A stretch of 50,091 nt of DNA from CAYMCO01 sp964388955 (GCA_964388955.1 CAYMCO010000038.1:1-50091), one strand, 5' to 3'; counted from the stretch's first letter, positions 1-9,227 are shown. Notes: generated by a model not told the origin, from the letters alone. Made by a program: numbers and translations.

Positions 1-347
1 TATAGACAGCCAAGGATGCACACAGAATTTACACCACTTGACAAGACACAGACGAAGCCCGCACCGCGAGCGGATGGGATGCGCATTGGGTATGCGACAT
101 ATGGGATAGCGGGCCGGGCCCGCTCGCCAAGCGGCGCCCGTCACGAGAGGCGGCAGAAATGCGCGGTGAACCGCCATATCGGGCCGCTGCATGGCCCCGG
201 AACCCGGGCGCACTCACAAGCCGACCGGTGAATGGGGCGGGAAGAAGCGTTTCAGTCGCCGCCCTTTCGACGGCGCCATTCTGGCGCTTTGGGGGAGCTC
301 CCGAATGGCGCCTCGTGACATATCTGGCAAATGCTGATGCTGACCCG
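1..347. other. Non-coding stretch downstream of the THEP1 gene
   Basis: I see no convincing gene here. The open frames on both strands have no recognisable protein pattern and no ribosome-binding site. The only clear structure is the perfect inverted repeat at 272-312, listed separately. A TTGACA hexamer occurs at 39-44 but has no matching -10 at a proper distance. Confidence 0.5.
272..312 (-). terminator. Terminator-like stem-loop after the THEP1 gene
   Basis: GGCGCCATTC (272-281) and GAATGGCGCC (303-312) are perfect 10-bp inverted arms around a 21-nt loop, which itself holds the short palindrome GGGAGCTCCC. The structure lies about 35 bp past the THEP1 stop codon on the minus strand. No T-tract follows in that direction, so it may be a processing or attenuation hairpin rather than a classical intrinsic terminator. 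Confidence 0.45.
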
Positions 348-887
348 CTACCTCGCCGCGCGCCCCAGCGAGCTCAGCAGCTGGGCGATGACTTGGTCCC
401 GGTTCGCCCGATTCAGCTCCACGAGCCGTACCGCCGGATGCGCTTTGACCTCGTCCGAGAACGGAGCCGGGCGTCTCACGATGGATCCCAGGATCGACAA
501 CTTGCTCCCCAATGCCTCTCGCACCACCTGTCGGAAGGCGGAAGAGCGCATCTCCATAGGGCCAATTTCGTCGATGACGACCAGCGTTCCAGCCTCGATG
601 GCCGTGCGGACCGCTCTGACGCCGACGGAATCCAGGGCCGCCAGATCCAGGCCGTATTTGCTCACCCGGGGTGGGCCTGCGATATCCACATGCGCAAGCA
701 CCGCCTCCTGCCCGTCCAGAGTTACGAGTTGGAAACCCATCCGCCGCCCAGCCTCGCGAATCTCCTGTGTGAAGAATCCCCCAGCTGGAATCTCCAACCC
801 CGCGAGAATACGGCGGATGGCGGTCGTCTTGCCGCACCCTGGCGGACCGGTCAGAAGGTAGGCCCGGTTCCCTGCCGAACCCGTCAC
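348..887 (-). CDS. THEP1-family nucleoside-triphosphatase
   Basis: A 179-residue P-loop NTPase of the THEP1 / NTPase_1 family, which hydrolyses NTPs in vitro and has no settled cellular role. The Walker A motif GPPGCGKT is at residues 14-21 and the Walker B segment VVIDEIGPMEM is near 103-113. The motif order and the length (usual family size 170-190) both fit. I chose the GTG at 887 because it overlaps the TGA of the upstream small ORF (GTGA), which implies translational coupling. Open frame further upstream overlaps tag and does not look like protein. It is the last gene of a minus-strand run mutS2, tag, small ORF, THEP1, and a stem-loop follows it. Family assignment is firm; physiological role is unknown. 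Confidence 0.85.
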   Translation of the reverse strand: MTGSAGNRAYLLTGPPGCGKTTAIRRILAGLEIPAGGFFTQEIREAGRRMGFQLVTLDGQEAVLAHVDIAGPPRVSKYGLDLAALDSVGVRAVRTAIEAGTLVVIDEIGPMEMRSSAFRQVVREALGSKLSILGSIVRRPAPFSDEVKAHPAVRLVELNRANRDQVIAQLLSSLGRAAR

Positions 888-1147
888 TTGCCGCTCTCTT
901 GCAGCTGCTGCAGAACGGGGATGGCGTCCAACATCTCCTGCGGCAGCAAGTCCAAATAGACCCCAGTGGCACGCTGCAGATCCGTAGCCGTCTCGATCAC
1001 TTCCTCGGGCGTTACGATGAAGCAGCGCACCTCGCGTAGCCGGGGCACGGCCGTGTGGACCACCTTCCCCTCGCTTAGGGCGGACGCCCTCCCGAATGTG
1101 CTGCTCGCTCCCTTCAGGGGCCGTTGGTATCCCGGTAGCGGAAGCAT
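884..1147 (-). CDS. Small conserved-looking hypothetical protein (start uncertain)
   Basis: This ORF of up to 87 residues lies between tag and the THEP1 gene. The C-terminal half (from about REVRCFIVTPEEVIETATDL onward, ending ESGK) looks like real protein, with balanced amphipathic composition. The first 30 residues are less convincing and overlap the tag 3' end by 34 bp. A GTG in the KVVHTAV region, preceded by GAGGGG, is a plausible internal start that would give roughly 60 residues. Its stop overlaps the THEP1 GTG, so the two are probably co-translated. I do not recognise a family. It could be a small partner of the NTPase. Confidence 0.5.
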   Translation of the reverse strand: MLPLPGYQRPLKGASSTFGRASALSEGKVVHTAVPRLREVRCFIVTPEEVIETATDLQRATGVYLDLLPQEMLDAIPVLQQLQESGK

Positions 1148-1692
1148 CCCACTTGATGGTCATCCACCATACCCACGGCTTGCATGAATGCGTAGCAGGT
1201 GGTGGGCCCGACGAATTTGAAGCCACGCGCCTTCAGATCATGGGACATGGCCTCCGCTTCCGGGCTGGTAGTGGGCACCTCTTCCCAACCTTCGGCGCGC
1301 GGCCCCTTGAGCGTCTGGTGCCCCGTGAATCCCCAAATATATTCATTGAAGGAACCGAACTCCGCCTGAATGCGGCGCAACATCTGGGCGTTATTGATTG
1401 TGGCGCGAATCTTGGCCTGATTACGCACGATGCCCTCATTTCCCATCAGGCGGGCGACATCGTCCTCGCCGTAGCTGCAAACCTTTTCCGGGTCGAAGCC
1501 GTCGAAGGCCGCTCGGAATGCCTCGCGTTTCCTCAGGATCAGGCTCCACGACAGCCCCGCCTGAAAGGAATCTAGGGTCAAGTGTTCGAAGAGCGCCTGA
1601 TCCTCATGCACCGGCACCCCCCACTCCTCGTCGTGGTACTTTGCCATCTGGGGATCCTCATCCCCCCAGCATCGAACACGATCGCTCATCAT
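1114..1692 (-). CDS. tag: DNA-3-methyladenine glycosylase I
   Basis: A 192-residue protein of the Tag family, which excises 3-methyladenine from alkylated DNA in base-excision repair. The N-terminal RCWGDEDPQMAKYHDEEWG segment and the C-terminal VDDHQVGCF segment carry the Cys/His pairs that in E. coli Tag bind a structural zinc. The central FQAGLSWSLILRKREAFR block is the family's most conserved stretch. Length matches the usual 185-195 residues. The first two codons are both Met (MMSDR); either could start. It follows mutS2 by 22 bp on the same strand, so both DNA-maintenance genes may share a transcript. Confidence 0.95.
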   Translation of the reverse strand: MMSDRVRCWGDEDPQMAKYHDEEWGVPVHEDQALFEHLTLDSFQAGLSWSLILRKREAFRAAFDGFDPEKVCSYGEDDVARLMGNEGIVRNQAKIRATINNAQMLRRIQAEFGSFNEYIWGFTGHQTLKGPRAEGWEEVPTTSPEAEAMSHDLKARGFKFVGPTTCYAFMQAVGMVDDHQVGCFRYRDTNGP

Positions 1693-1714
1693 TCAACCAT
1701 CCTCAAGCTGTGTC

Positions 1715-4114
1715 CTACTCTAGAGCCAAATTGACCACCGTCACACCGTTTCCCCCCTCACCGGGCTTGCCAGGGCGAGCCGAAGCGACATAGGGGCTCA
1801 TGGAAAGGGCTTCACGGACGGCCTCCCGGAGGGCTCCCGTTCCCTTTCCGTGTATCACTCGAATATACGGCATCCCGGCCAAAAAGGCGGCGTCCAGCCT
1901 ATGCTCGAGCACCGGCAGCGCCTCCTCCACCCGCATGCCCCTGAGATCCAGCTCCACCGGAGGGGCGCCCCCCGCTCCTTCCCCTGCGCGGCCAGGAATA
2001 CCCACCCCTGTTCTGGTCGGCCGGTCCCGCTCGGCCATCGCCGCCTCACCGGTCGGCCTGGCGAGATCCTCCAGGCCGGCGCGCAAGCGCAGGCGGCCCA
2101 CCCGCACCTCCACCTCCTGATCCCCCACTTCCGTAATCTCGCCCTCCAGGCCAAGGTTCCGCAGGCGCACCCTATCCCCGGGACTCAACGACCCGGCGGG
2201 GACCAAGTCTTCGGCGGGTGTCGTTTTGAACGTCTCGCTCACCTGGCTCTCAACCCGTTGCAGCTCATCCTCAATCGCCCCCACCTCCGCCAGCGGCTCC
2301 CCCGCCCGCTTCAGCCGGCGGCGCAGGGCGGCAAGTTCCTCCCGCAGCCCCTCCGCTTCCGCCTCCATCTTTTTGCGAGCCAAAGTCAGGATCTCCCGCC
2401 GCTCGCTATCGATCGATTCGAGGCGCTCTGTGAGCCCCCGCTCCAGCTCCACGGCAGCGGCGCGGGCGGCCTCCATCTCTCGCTTTGCCCGTCGGGCCGC
2501 ATCGCGTTGACGCTGGATTTCGTCCAGCAGTCCCTGCGCGCTGACCTCCTCCGGCGAGATCAAATCGCGGGCTTCACGGATCACCCTAGGATCGAGGCCC
2601 AACTGCTCCGCGATGGAAAGAGCGTTGGACCGTCCAGGCAGCCCGATCGTCAGATGATAGGTGGGCCGCAGGGTTCCCAGATCGAACTCTACGCTCGCGT
2701 TGCGTACCCCTGGGGAGAGGTGGGCATAGGCCTTCAGCTCAGGGTAGTGGCTGGCCACCAGAGTCGTGACATGCGCGTCAACCAGCGACTTCAGGATCGC
2801 GCGCGCCAGGGCCGACCCCTCACCCGGATCCGTTCCGGCGCCCAGTTCATCCAGCAGCACCAGCGAGCGTGAATTCGCCGCTTCCAGAATGCGGATGATA
2901 TTGGCGATATGGGCGGAAAAGGTGGATAGCGATTGTTCAATCGATTGTTCGTCGCCGATGTCGGCGAAAACGCCTTCGAACACCGAAAGCCGTGAGCCCG
3001 CCTCCGCCGGTATGTGCAGGCCGCACTGCGCCATCAGGGCCAACAAGCCCACCGTCTTCAGCGCCACAGTCTTTCCACCGGTGTTCGGCCCGGTGATCAC
3101 CAAGGCGAACGTCTCCCCGTCCAGACAGAGGTCGATGGGCACAACGCTCCCCGGCTCCAACAGCGGGTGGCGGGCGCCCAACAGACACACTCGAGACCCT
3201 GGATGGGCGGAGCCCTCCCGGGGTTTGAACGCCATCAACTCAGGGGGGTGGGCATCCAACTCTTCCCCGTAGCGGGCCTTGGCAAAGGCGAGATCGAGCT
3301 GGGCCAAGCCCTCAACGATCCCGATGATCTCCTCAGCCTGCTTGCCGATGAAGGATGACAGCTCAGCCAATACCCGTCTCACCTCATCGCGCTCGGCCAG
3401 CTCCAGCTCGCGCATCCGATTGTTGAGATCCACGGCCTGAAGCGGCTCCACAAACAGGGTGGCGCCGGAGGTGGACTGGTCATGCACCACCGCCTTCAGT
3501 TGGCCTTTGAATTCCGCCCGCAGCGGCACTACGAACCGCCCCTCGCGCTGGGTTATGATCGGCTCTTGCAGCATGCGCGCCACAGCGGGGTCGCCGATCA
3601 TCCGGGTGAGCTTCTCATTCAGGCGTTCATGGGCGATCCTAGATTCCTTGCGTATGCGCTCCAGCTCCGCCGAGGCGCTGTCGAGCACCTCACCCGCTTC
3701 GTCGACCGTTAGTGAGATGGCCCGGATCAGGCCGTGTGCGTCTCCCATCTGGAGGGCGATCTCCGCCAGGAGTGGAAAATCCTCGGCTATCTTCTCCAAG
3801 GAACGCCGCAGCCGCCGCCCGGCGATCAACGTGCTCTGCACATCCAGCAGGTCCGCCGGATCCAGTACAACCCCCCGCGCCGCCCCCCGGACCTCCCGGC
3901 GCACATCGTGCGCCCCGCGAGCTGAGATGTCGGGATGCTCCTGCAGCAGCCGGCGGGCCTCCGTCGTGACCGTGATTCTTCGGCGTGCCACCTCCAGATC
4001 TGTCGCCGGGGTGAGATCCAGCGCCAGCGGTTTCGCCGCCGGGAAGTCCGCATGCACGGCCAGCCGCTGGAGAACCTTGGGCAGTTCAAGCGTTTCCAGG
4101 AACTTCCTCTCCAT
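1715..4114 (-). CDS. mutS2: MutS2 family endonuclease / ribosome-rescue ATPase
   Basis: A 799-residue MutS2 protein. Known members resolve branched DNA or suppress recombination, and in Bacillus MutS2 also acts on collided ribosomes. The layout is complete: N-terminal clamp/coiled-coil region (about 1-300), MutS ATPase with Walker A GPNTGGKT at 342-349 and Walker B DELGAGTDP, a long charged coiled coil (about 510-640), a KOW-like linker, and a C-terminal Smr domain with LDLRGMRVEEAL and IRVIHGKGTGALREAV, the latter being the Smr nuclease signature. Length is typical (780-800). It is transcribed away from the fumarase genes and is the first gene of the mutS2-tag-THEP1 run. Confidence 0.96.
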   Translation of the reverse strand: MERKFLETLELPKVLQRLAVHADFPAAKPLALDLTPATDLEVARRRITVTTEARRLLQEHPDISARGAHDVRREVRGAARGVVLDPADLLDVQSTLIAGRRLRRSLEKIAEDFPLLAEIALQMGDAHGLIRAISLTVDEAGEVLDSASAELERIRKESRIAHERLNEKLTRMIGDPAVARMLQEPIITQREGRFVVPLRAEFKGQLKAVVHDQSTSGATLFVEPLQAVDLNNRMRELELAERDEVRRVLAELSSFIGKQAEEIIGIVEGLAQLDLAFAKARYGEELDAHPPELMAFKPREGSAHPGSRVCLLGARHPLLEPGSVVPIDLCLDGETFALVITGPNTGGKTVALKTVGLLALMAQCGLHIPAEAGSRLSVFEGVFADIGDEQSIEQSLSTFSAHIANIIRILEAANSRSLVLLDELGAGTDPGEGSALARAILKSLVDAHVTTLVASHYPELKAYAHLSPGVRNASVEFDLGTLRPTYHLTIGLPGRSNALSIAEQLGLDPRVIREARDLISPEEVSAQGLLDEIQRQRDAARRAKREMEAARAAAVELERGLTERLESIDSERREILTLARKKMEAEAEGLREELAALRRRLKRAGEPLAEVGAIEDELQRVESQVSETFKTTPAEDLVPAGSLSPGDRVRLRNLGLEGEITEVGDQEVEVRVGRLRLRAGLEDLARPTGEAAMAERDRPTRTGVGIPGRAGEGAGGAPPVELDLRGMRVEEALPVLEHRLDAAFLAGMPYIRVIHGKGTGALREAVREALSMSPYVASARPGKPGEGGNGVTVVNLALE

Positions 4115-4472
4115 AGCGCCAGCAGTGTATCACGAGTCTATGCGGGGAATGGGATCGAGTGCATGCGTTGGCTCGTTCCGCATGCGGATCCAGACACATC
4201 CCCACTCACCAGACCAGGGATGATCTCCAGATGGGCAGATCCGCGAGCAGGTGCTGCCCGCGACTCGAAATACGGTAATGCGTTCGCTGGAGGCAGGTAG
4301 TGACCCGGTCAGCGTCGGAACAGAAGGTAAGCGTGACGGGCGGCACAGCAGCCTATGCGCTTCATCACTACCGTGGAGCGCCCGCTTCCGACAGAATGAG
4401 AGTGTCGGGCAAGTCGATCGTCGTGGATTCAAAGGCTGCTCTGGCTTTGTCGACAGCCTACGGAGGCAAATC
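4115..4472. other. Divergent intergenic region, mutS2 / fumarase
   Basis: This 358-bp spacer separates two divergent genes and should hold promoters for both, but I cannot pick a convincing -35/-10 pair on either strand. Open frames across it are continuations of the fumarase frame without protein-like composition. A good ribosome-binding site (GGAGG, 4462-4466) sits just before the fumarase ATG. Confidence 0.4.
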
Positions 4473-5345
4473 ATGAAAGATCTGAAGGATGCCTTTCTCG
4501 AGCTCGTCCGCCTGGCAGCTACCGACTTGGCGCCGGACGTGGAGCAGTCGCTGCGCGCGGCCCGTGATCGTGAGGCGCAGGGGTCAGCCGCCCAGGGCGC
4601 GCTCGATACCATCCTGCGCAACGTGGAGATGGCACGGGAGAATTCCACCCCCATCTGCCAGGACACCGGGACACCGATCTTCTATGTTCAGCACCCTTCG
4701 GGATGGAGCACCGCTCAACTGCGCGCCCAGATTCGCTCTGCGGTGGCGGAGGCCACGGCGCGGACCTACCTGCGCCCCAACGCTGTAGACGCCATCACCG
4801 GCGCGAACTCCGGCGACAACCTGGGAGATGACGCCTTCCCGACGATCCATTTTGACGAGGGGGAGGGCGAGGACTTGACGGTCGACCTGCTGCTCAAAGG
4901 CGGAGGCTGCGAAAATGTCGGCGCCCAATACTCGCTGCCCAACAGCCAACTGGGCGCAGGCCGCGATCTGGAAGGCGTGCGCAAGGTTGTGTTGGACGCC
5001 GTCTACCGGGCACAGGGCAAGGGCTGCGCTCCCGGGGTGCTCGGCGTCGCTATCGGCGGTGACCGTGGCTCCTCCTATTATCGCTCCAAGGAGGCCCTCT
5101 TCCGAAAAATGGACGAGCCCTCAGCCGCCCCCGCGCTGGCGGCCTTGGAGGAGCGCCTGTACGACGAAACCAATCAGTTGGGAATTGGGCCCATGGGCTT
5201 TGGCGGGGAGACGACCGTACTGGGGGTCAAGGCGGAGGGGATGCACCGCCTGCCGGCCAGTTATTTCGTCTCCGTCTCCTATATGTGCTGGGCTAACCGC
5301 AGACGCCGGATGATCGTCCAAGGCGATGAAGTGACTTACGAGTAA
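4473..5345 (+). CDS. Fumarate hydratase class I, alpha (N-terminal) subunit
   Basis: A 290-residue catalytic subunit of a two-part, [4Fe-4S]-dependent class I fumarase that interconverts fumarate and malate in the TCA cycle. Landmarks are STPICQDTGTPIF (residues 58-70), GGGCENVGAQYSLPN (143-157) and GKGCAPGVLGVAIGGDRG (182-199). Cys62, Cys185 and Cys272 are spaced as expected for the cluster ligands, which is an inference from family spacing. The ATG at 4473 follows GGAGG at the right distance; the longer frame upstream is not protein-like. The beta subunit starts 12 bp after the stop, so the two form an operon. The L-tartrate dehydratase TtdA is a close homologue and cannot be fully excluded. 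Confidence 0.92.
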   Translation: MKDLKDAFLELVRLAATDLAPDVEQSLRAARDREAQGSAAQGALDTILRNVEMARENSTPICQDTGTPIFYVQHPSGWSTAQLRAQIRSAVAEATARTYLRPNAVDAITGANSGDNLGDDAFPTIHFDEGEGEDLTVDLLLKGGGCENVGAQYSLPNSQLGAGRDLEGVRKVVLDAVYRAQGKGCAPGVLGVAIGGDRGSSYYRSKEALFRKMDEPSAAPALAALEERLYDETNQLGIGPMGFGGETTVLGVKAEGMHRLPASYFVSVSYMCWANRRRRMIVQGDEVTYE

Positions 5346-5357
5346 GCGAGGTCCGTC

Positions 5358-5978
5358 ATGCGCAATCTAACCCTACCGATCAGCGACGAAGTGATTCGCG
5401 AGTTGAAAGTGGGCGACCCGGTCACCCTGACCGGCACGGTGCTAACAGGCCGCGACGCGGTCCACAAGTGGATGATCGACACATTCATCCGGAATACGCG
5501 CCAGCCCCAGGGGGATGACCTCGAAATCTATGAGGCCATCAAGCCCCTGCTGGCAGGCGGCGCGATATATCACTGCGGCCCCGTGGTGGCCGGCCTGGAA
5601 AGCGGTGACTACCGCTTTGTCGCCGCCGGGCCGACTACCAGTATCCGCGAGGAACCCTATCAGGCCGAAGTCATGCAGCACTTCGATCTCAAGGCGGTGA
5701 TTGGCAAAGGCGGCATGGGGCCCAAGACCCTGGCGGCCTGCCAGGAGATTCCAGCGGTCTACCTGCATGCCATCGGCGGCGCGGCCACGCTGATCGCCCA
5801 ATCTGTGCAGCGCGTCCCCGCAGTCTACAAGCTGGATTTCGGCGTGCCGGAGGCGATCTGGGTCACGGAGGTGGTCGAGTTTCCCGTTGTGGTGACCATG
5901 GACTCCCACGGGAACAGCATCCACGCCGCCGTGGATGAGCAGTCCAGGGCCGCGCTGCGGGAACTTCTCGCCGCCTAG
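5358..5978 (+). CDS. Fumarate hydratase class I, beta (C-terminal) subunit
   Basis: A 206-residue partner of the preceding subunit, equivalent to the C-terminal domain of single-chain FumA. Signatures are VGDPVTLTGTVLTGRDAVHK (residues 19-38), the glycine-rich IGKGGMG loop near residue 120, and the VPAVYKLDFGVPEAIWV segment. Length is typical for the beta chain (180-210). A GAGG element lies just upstream of the ATG. Together the two genes encode one oxygen-sensitive fumarase, consistent with the low-potential, multihaem respiratory gene content further along the window. Confidence 0.92.
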   Translation: MRNLTLPISDEVIRELKVGDPVTLTGTVLTGRDAVHKWMIDTFIRNTRQPQGDDLEIYEAIKPLLAGGAIYHCGPVVAGLESGDYRFVAAGPTTSIREEPYQAEVMQHFDLKAVIGKGGMGPKTLAACQEIPAVYLHAIGGAATLIAQSVQRVPAVYKLDFGVPEAIWVTEVVEFPVVVTMDSHGNSIHAAVDEQSRAALRELLAA

Positions 5979-6066
5979 CCCATCCGCGGGGCGGAATCTA
6001 GGCCCCCCTGGTGACGTTCCCGACCAGCACAACAACCTAAGCGGCCGTCATCAGCCAGAAGGCCGG

Positions 6067-6190
6067 AGGGCCCTGGCATGGCAATATCGAGCATGACGAC
6101 GTCGAGGTCGCCATCTCGAGCGCGCCGCAGCACCTCGAGGCCTGACTCCACTTCCCCGACCACCTCCACGCCACTCAGTGCTCGATCCCG
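6067..6190 (-). pseudogene. Remnant of a response-regulator receiver domain
   Basis: In one minus-strand frame about 40 residues read GVEVVGEVESGLEVLRRA, then DLDVVMLDIAMPGPSG. This is the beta2-alpha2-beta3 region of a NarL-type receiver, including the phospho-acceptor Asp context (LDIAMPG). There is no N-terminal acidic pair, no start codon in context, and the frame loses similarity right after PSG. The remnant overlaps the last codons of the ABC permease (stop at 6175). It is best read as a gene fragment left after deletion or rearrangement. Confidence 0.6.
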
Positions 6191-7698
6191 CCGCCTCTCC
6201 ATATGCGACGCCGGAGCAACCAATAGCTGGCGATGAGAAGTGCGAAGCCGAAGCCCAGCATGCGCAGCAGCGCCATCGGATCGATGCGCGCACCGGTCAG
6301 CATCACTTCCCGCAGCAGGATGATGCCGTGCGTGGCCGGGAAGATCCATGAGAGATTGCGTAGCGGCCCCCAAATGTCCTCCAGCCGGATGATGAAACCG
6401 CTGAAGAAGACGCTCGCCAGCAGCACCACCATGGCATACTGCACCGCTTGCGTGTCCGTTTCCGAGACCAACGAAAGCACGAATCCGATTCCCAGCGAGA
6501 AGAAGATCAACGCGCTGACGACCAGGACATAGTCCAGCCAGGCGCCCAACATGGGCGTCTTCAGCCCAAAAACGGCAGCGACGGTCAGCAAGGCGGCGAT
6601 GATACCAGCCAAGAAGGAATGACCGAGATACTTCCCCACCAACATTTCCCCAGCGGAAAGCGGCGACACATGGATCAGCTCCATCACGCCCAATCGCACA
6701 TCCTGGACAATTGAGAGGGCGCCGAAAGTCACAGCAAGGTGCTGAAGAAGCAGGGCGATGACCGGCGCCATGAAAAAGTCCGTCATATTCGGATTAATGG
6801 ATGCCAGGTTGTGCATATTCTCGGTGAAGGGATTGACGATCAAGTTTGGAGAGACCCCCTGAAACTGCGCCAGCTCCTGGTCCATTTTCGCCAACTGGTC
6901 TTTTATTTCCGAGACCCGCGTCAAGTTCCCCTGCATGTTGGGGGAGTTGGTGTCAACCCCGTTCACCAGAGTAGTCAGGATTTCCACCCCGGCGGCGATG
7001 CTCTCGGGGACTGATCCGCCCGTTGAGCTGCCCCCGGCCGGGTCCGCTGCCGCGCCAGGCTGCAGCTGCTTGAGTTCGCCGATCTGGTCCCGGAGCTTGG
7101 TCAAGGCCACCGCCGCCGAGGCCGAGTCGGATTGCTCGAGAGCTTGCTGCAGGTCACCCGCGCTGGATTCAGCCTCTTTCAGCACCTGCGAGTACGAGGC
7201 CGAAAGCTGCTGCCCCTGCTGCATGAGCTCTTCCACCACCAGACGGTTCATACCGATGATATATGCCCTGGCGAGATATCCCACGTACCGCACCCTGATC
7301 GGATCGACGTCTCTGTGATAGAAGGTTACGATCGCTTGCTGCCCCCTCTGCACGATCTCCTGCGGGTTTGCAGGGAATTTCACAACCAGATCGGCCCGCC
7401 CGAGAAGTAGAGAACGCAGCGCCTGGGTCAGGTCCGCTTCCACACCTTGGCTGATGACCTGCTCCTGCAAAGAGCCGCCATACTTCTGCAGCAGATCGGA
7501 CATTGGACTGCTTTCTGGCGCGACGAAATAGGTCCGCATCTCCGGCGAGGTCTCGCGATAGCCAATCCCGACCAGCAGCAGAATCAAGAACGGGCTGATC
7601 ACCATTCCAATAATCAGCCGTGGCTGTCGGAGGATCTCCGCGATTTCTCGGGGAAGGAAGGACGATATGCGTATTGCGGCGCGAATCAGGCGGTTCAA
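6175..7698 (-). CDS. ABC-2 type transporter permease
   Basis: A 507-residue membrane subunit of an ABC-2 export system. It has one N-terminal transmembrane helix (residues about 28-46), a large extracytoplasmic domain of about 300 residues rich in Gln/Ser with coiled-coil potential (QQLSASYSQVLKEAESSAGD region), then five C-terminal membrane helices starting near 318 (FFMAPVIALLLQHLAVTFGA). This is the YhgE/DrrB-like layout of drug, lipid or polysaccharide exporters. Its ATG overlaps the TGA of the ATPase gene by 4 bp, so the pair is translationally coupled. Substrate is not predictable. The 3' end abuts a response-regulator remnant. Confidence 0.88.
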   Translation of the reverse strand: MNRLIRAAIRISSFLPREIAEILRQPRLIIGMVISPFLILLLVGIGYRETSPEMRTYFVAPESSPMSDLLQKYGGSLQEQVISQGVEADLTQALRSLLLGRADLVVKFPANPQEIVQRGQQAIVTFYHRDVDPIRVRYVGYLARAYIIGMNRLVVEELMQQGQQLSASYSQVLKEAESSAGDLQQALEQSDSASAAVALTKLRDQIGELKQLQPGAAADPAGGSSTGGSVPESIAAGVEILTTLVNGVDTNSPNMQGNLTRVSEIKDQLAKMDQELAQFQGVSPNLIVNPFTENMHNLASINPNMTDFFMAPVIALLLQHLAVTFGALSIVQDVRLGVMELIHVSPLSAGEMLVGKYLGHSFLAGIIAALLTVAAVFGLKTPMLGAWLDYVLVVSALIFFSLGIGFVLSLVSETDTQAVQYAMVVLLASVFFSGFIIRLEDIWGPLRNLSWIFPATHGIILLREVMLTGARIDPMALLRMLGFGFALLIASYWLLRRRIWRGGGIEH

Positions 7699-8645
7699 TT
7701 CTCCTCCTTCTTGACCAACTGCAGAAACACATCGTCAAAGGGCGGCTGGCGCGGTTCGATCCACTCGACATCCACCGCTTGCTCCTGGGCCCAATCCACC
7801 AGTCTCCGACGCCAGTCCGCGATATCCTCCACGACGAGCATCAGGCGGGATCCTTCGCGCTCCACCGTTTCCCCGACCAGCAGAGATTCCGCCATTAACG
7901 CCGACAGCTCTTCGGGGGACAGCAGCTCCCGGGTCTTCATTTCCACCAAGTCGCCGCCGTAGGCCAACCGTCGCAGGGCATCGGGAGTATCGATTGCCAG
8001 CAGTCTCCCCTCCATCAGGACAGCTACCACATCGCAGTATGCCGCTTCGCCCACATACTGGGTGGTGATGAAGAGCGTTCTCCCCTCCCCCTTCAGCACA
8101 TCAAAGTAGTCCCAGAACTTCCTGCGCAGGATCGGGTCAATGCCGGCGGTGGGTTCATCCAGAAAGACCAGCTGCGGATCATGAATCAGCGCCGCCGCCA
8201 GGCTCAAGCGTCGCCGCATCCCACCGGAGAGCTGATGGACCAGCTTGTGCCGGTGGTCCGATAGCTCAACCATCTCCAAGACCCGCTCATACCGCTCGGC
8301 GCGCCCCTTCCAGACGCCGTAGATGGAGGCCGAAAAACGCAGGTTTTCAATGACCGTCAGGTCGGGGTAGTGGGAGAACTGTTGCGGCATATAGCCGATG
8401 GCCACACGTGTTTCGATGTCGAACTCATATGGCGCATGGCCCAGCACACTGAGCGAACCTTCGTCGGGCCGAAGCACGCCCGTCATCAGCCGCACCATGG
8501 TCGTCTTGCCTGAGCCGCTGGGTCCGATCAGGCCGATGGTGCGCCCCTGCAGGGCGGTCAGGCTTACATCCCGCAGAGCATATTGAGCCCCGAAGCGCTT
8601 GCTGACATGGTCCACCGTAATGGCGGCATGGTCGCCTTCGACCAT
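7695..8645 (-). CDS. ABC transporter ATP-binding protein (ABC-2 exporter)
   Basis: A 316-residue ATPase that energises the overlapping permease gene. Walker A GPSGSGKTT is at residues 41-49, the signature motif HQLSGGMRRR and Walker B LVFLDEPTAGIDP follow, and the H-loop position is atypical (TLFITTQYVGEA with Gln instead of the usual His). The C-terminal 90 residues form the accessory domain common in drug or lipid exporters of the CcmA/NatA-like class. GAGG lies upstream of the ATG. The Gln in place of the H-loop His is worth noting but is seen in other exporters of this type. Confidence 0.93.
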   Translation of the reverse strand: MVEGDHAAITVDHVSKRFGAQYALRDVSLTALQGRTIGLIGPSGSGKTTMVRLMTGVLRPDEGSLSVLGHAPYEFDIETRVAIGYMPQQFSHYPDLTVIENLRFSASIYGVWKGRAERYERVLEMVELSDHRHKLVHQLSGGMRRRLSLAAALIHDPQLVFLDEPTAGIDPILRRKFWDYFDVLKGEGRTLFITTQYVGEAAYCDVVAVLMEGRLLAIDTPDALRRLAYGGDLVEMKTRELLSPEELSALMAESLLVGETVEREGSRLMLVVEDIADWRRRLVDWAQEQAVDVEWIEPRQPPFDDVFLQLVKKEEN

Positions 8646-9227
8646 ACATCCTCCTTTTTGCCAAATTCCCGTCGATGTTCTCAGGCCGGCCCGATATCAT
8701 CCGAGCGACCCGCGGCCTGCGCTGGGCGCGAACTCGACCCTGGCGACAAATGCGCCCGTCGTGTCTCCGGAAGTGCGCCCAAGTCGATGACCCGGGGCTA
8801 CGCGATTTCCGGCGTCATCGGGATAGGCCCCCGGCGATCGCCGCCCGGGATCCGCGTGCCTCGCCGAAGCAGATGATAGATGTGAGGTGAACCCCCGTAC
8901 TCCCCCTTCTTCCTTCCCGATTATAAGGAAGAAAACCACGATTGACACGGTTGCAGCAAGGCTCCCAAGCTCAAGGTTTCCTTAAGGTGCCCATTATTGG
9001 CACATAAGGACAATTCCAGCCCATCGCGGGCATGATGCATGCGGAGCCCGCTCTCGGCCGCGACGGCGGGTACGAACCCTCCGTCTCGACGCCCAAGGGA
9101 GCCCGAATCTCACGGCCACCTGGTTGATCCAGGGACTACCCAGAGTGCGGCCCACGAAACGGTCCAAAACTGATTGTCTCGGGCGCCATGTTGTGTGCAT
9201 CAGCAGTTGCCCAAGAAGGAGAGAACA
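8646..9227. other. Intergenic region before the 9228 lipoprotein
   Basis: This 580-bp gap lies between divergent genes. I find no protein-like ORF. It contains a bulged inverted repeat at 8980-9009, listed separately, and the upstream region of both the ABC exporter and the lipoprotein gene. The AT-richer patch around 8918-9010 is the likeliest promoter area, but no clear -35/-10 pair stands out. Confidence 0.4.
8980..9009. repeat. Bulged inverted repeat, candidate operator or leader hairpin
   Basis: CCTTA-AG-GTGCC pairs with GGCAC-A-TAAGG around a 7-nt AT-rich loop (CATTATT). Ten base pairs match with a small bulge. It lies about 220 bp upstream of the 9228 lipoprotein start, in the AT-richest part of the gap. 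An operator or an RNA hairpin are both possible. Confidence 0.35.

Noticed and set aside
4260..4472. T-box or riboswitch leader before the fumarase genes
   Set aside because: The region has some GC-rich pairing, but I could not find the T-box consensus or any known riboswitch core by eye.
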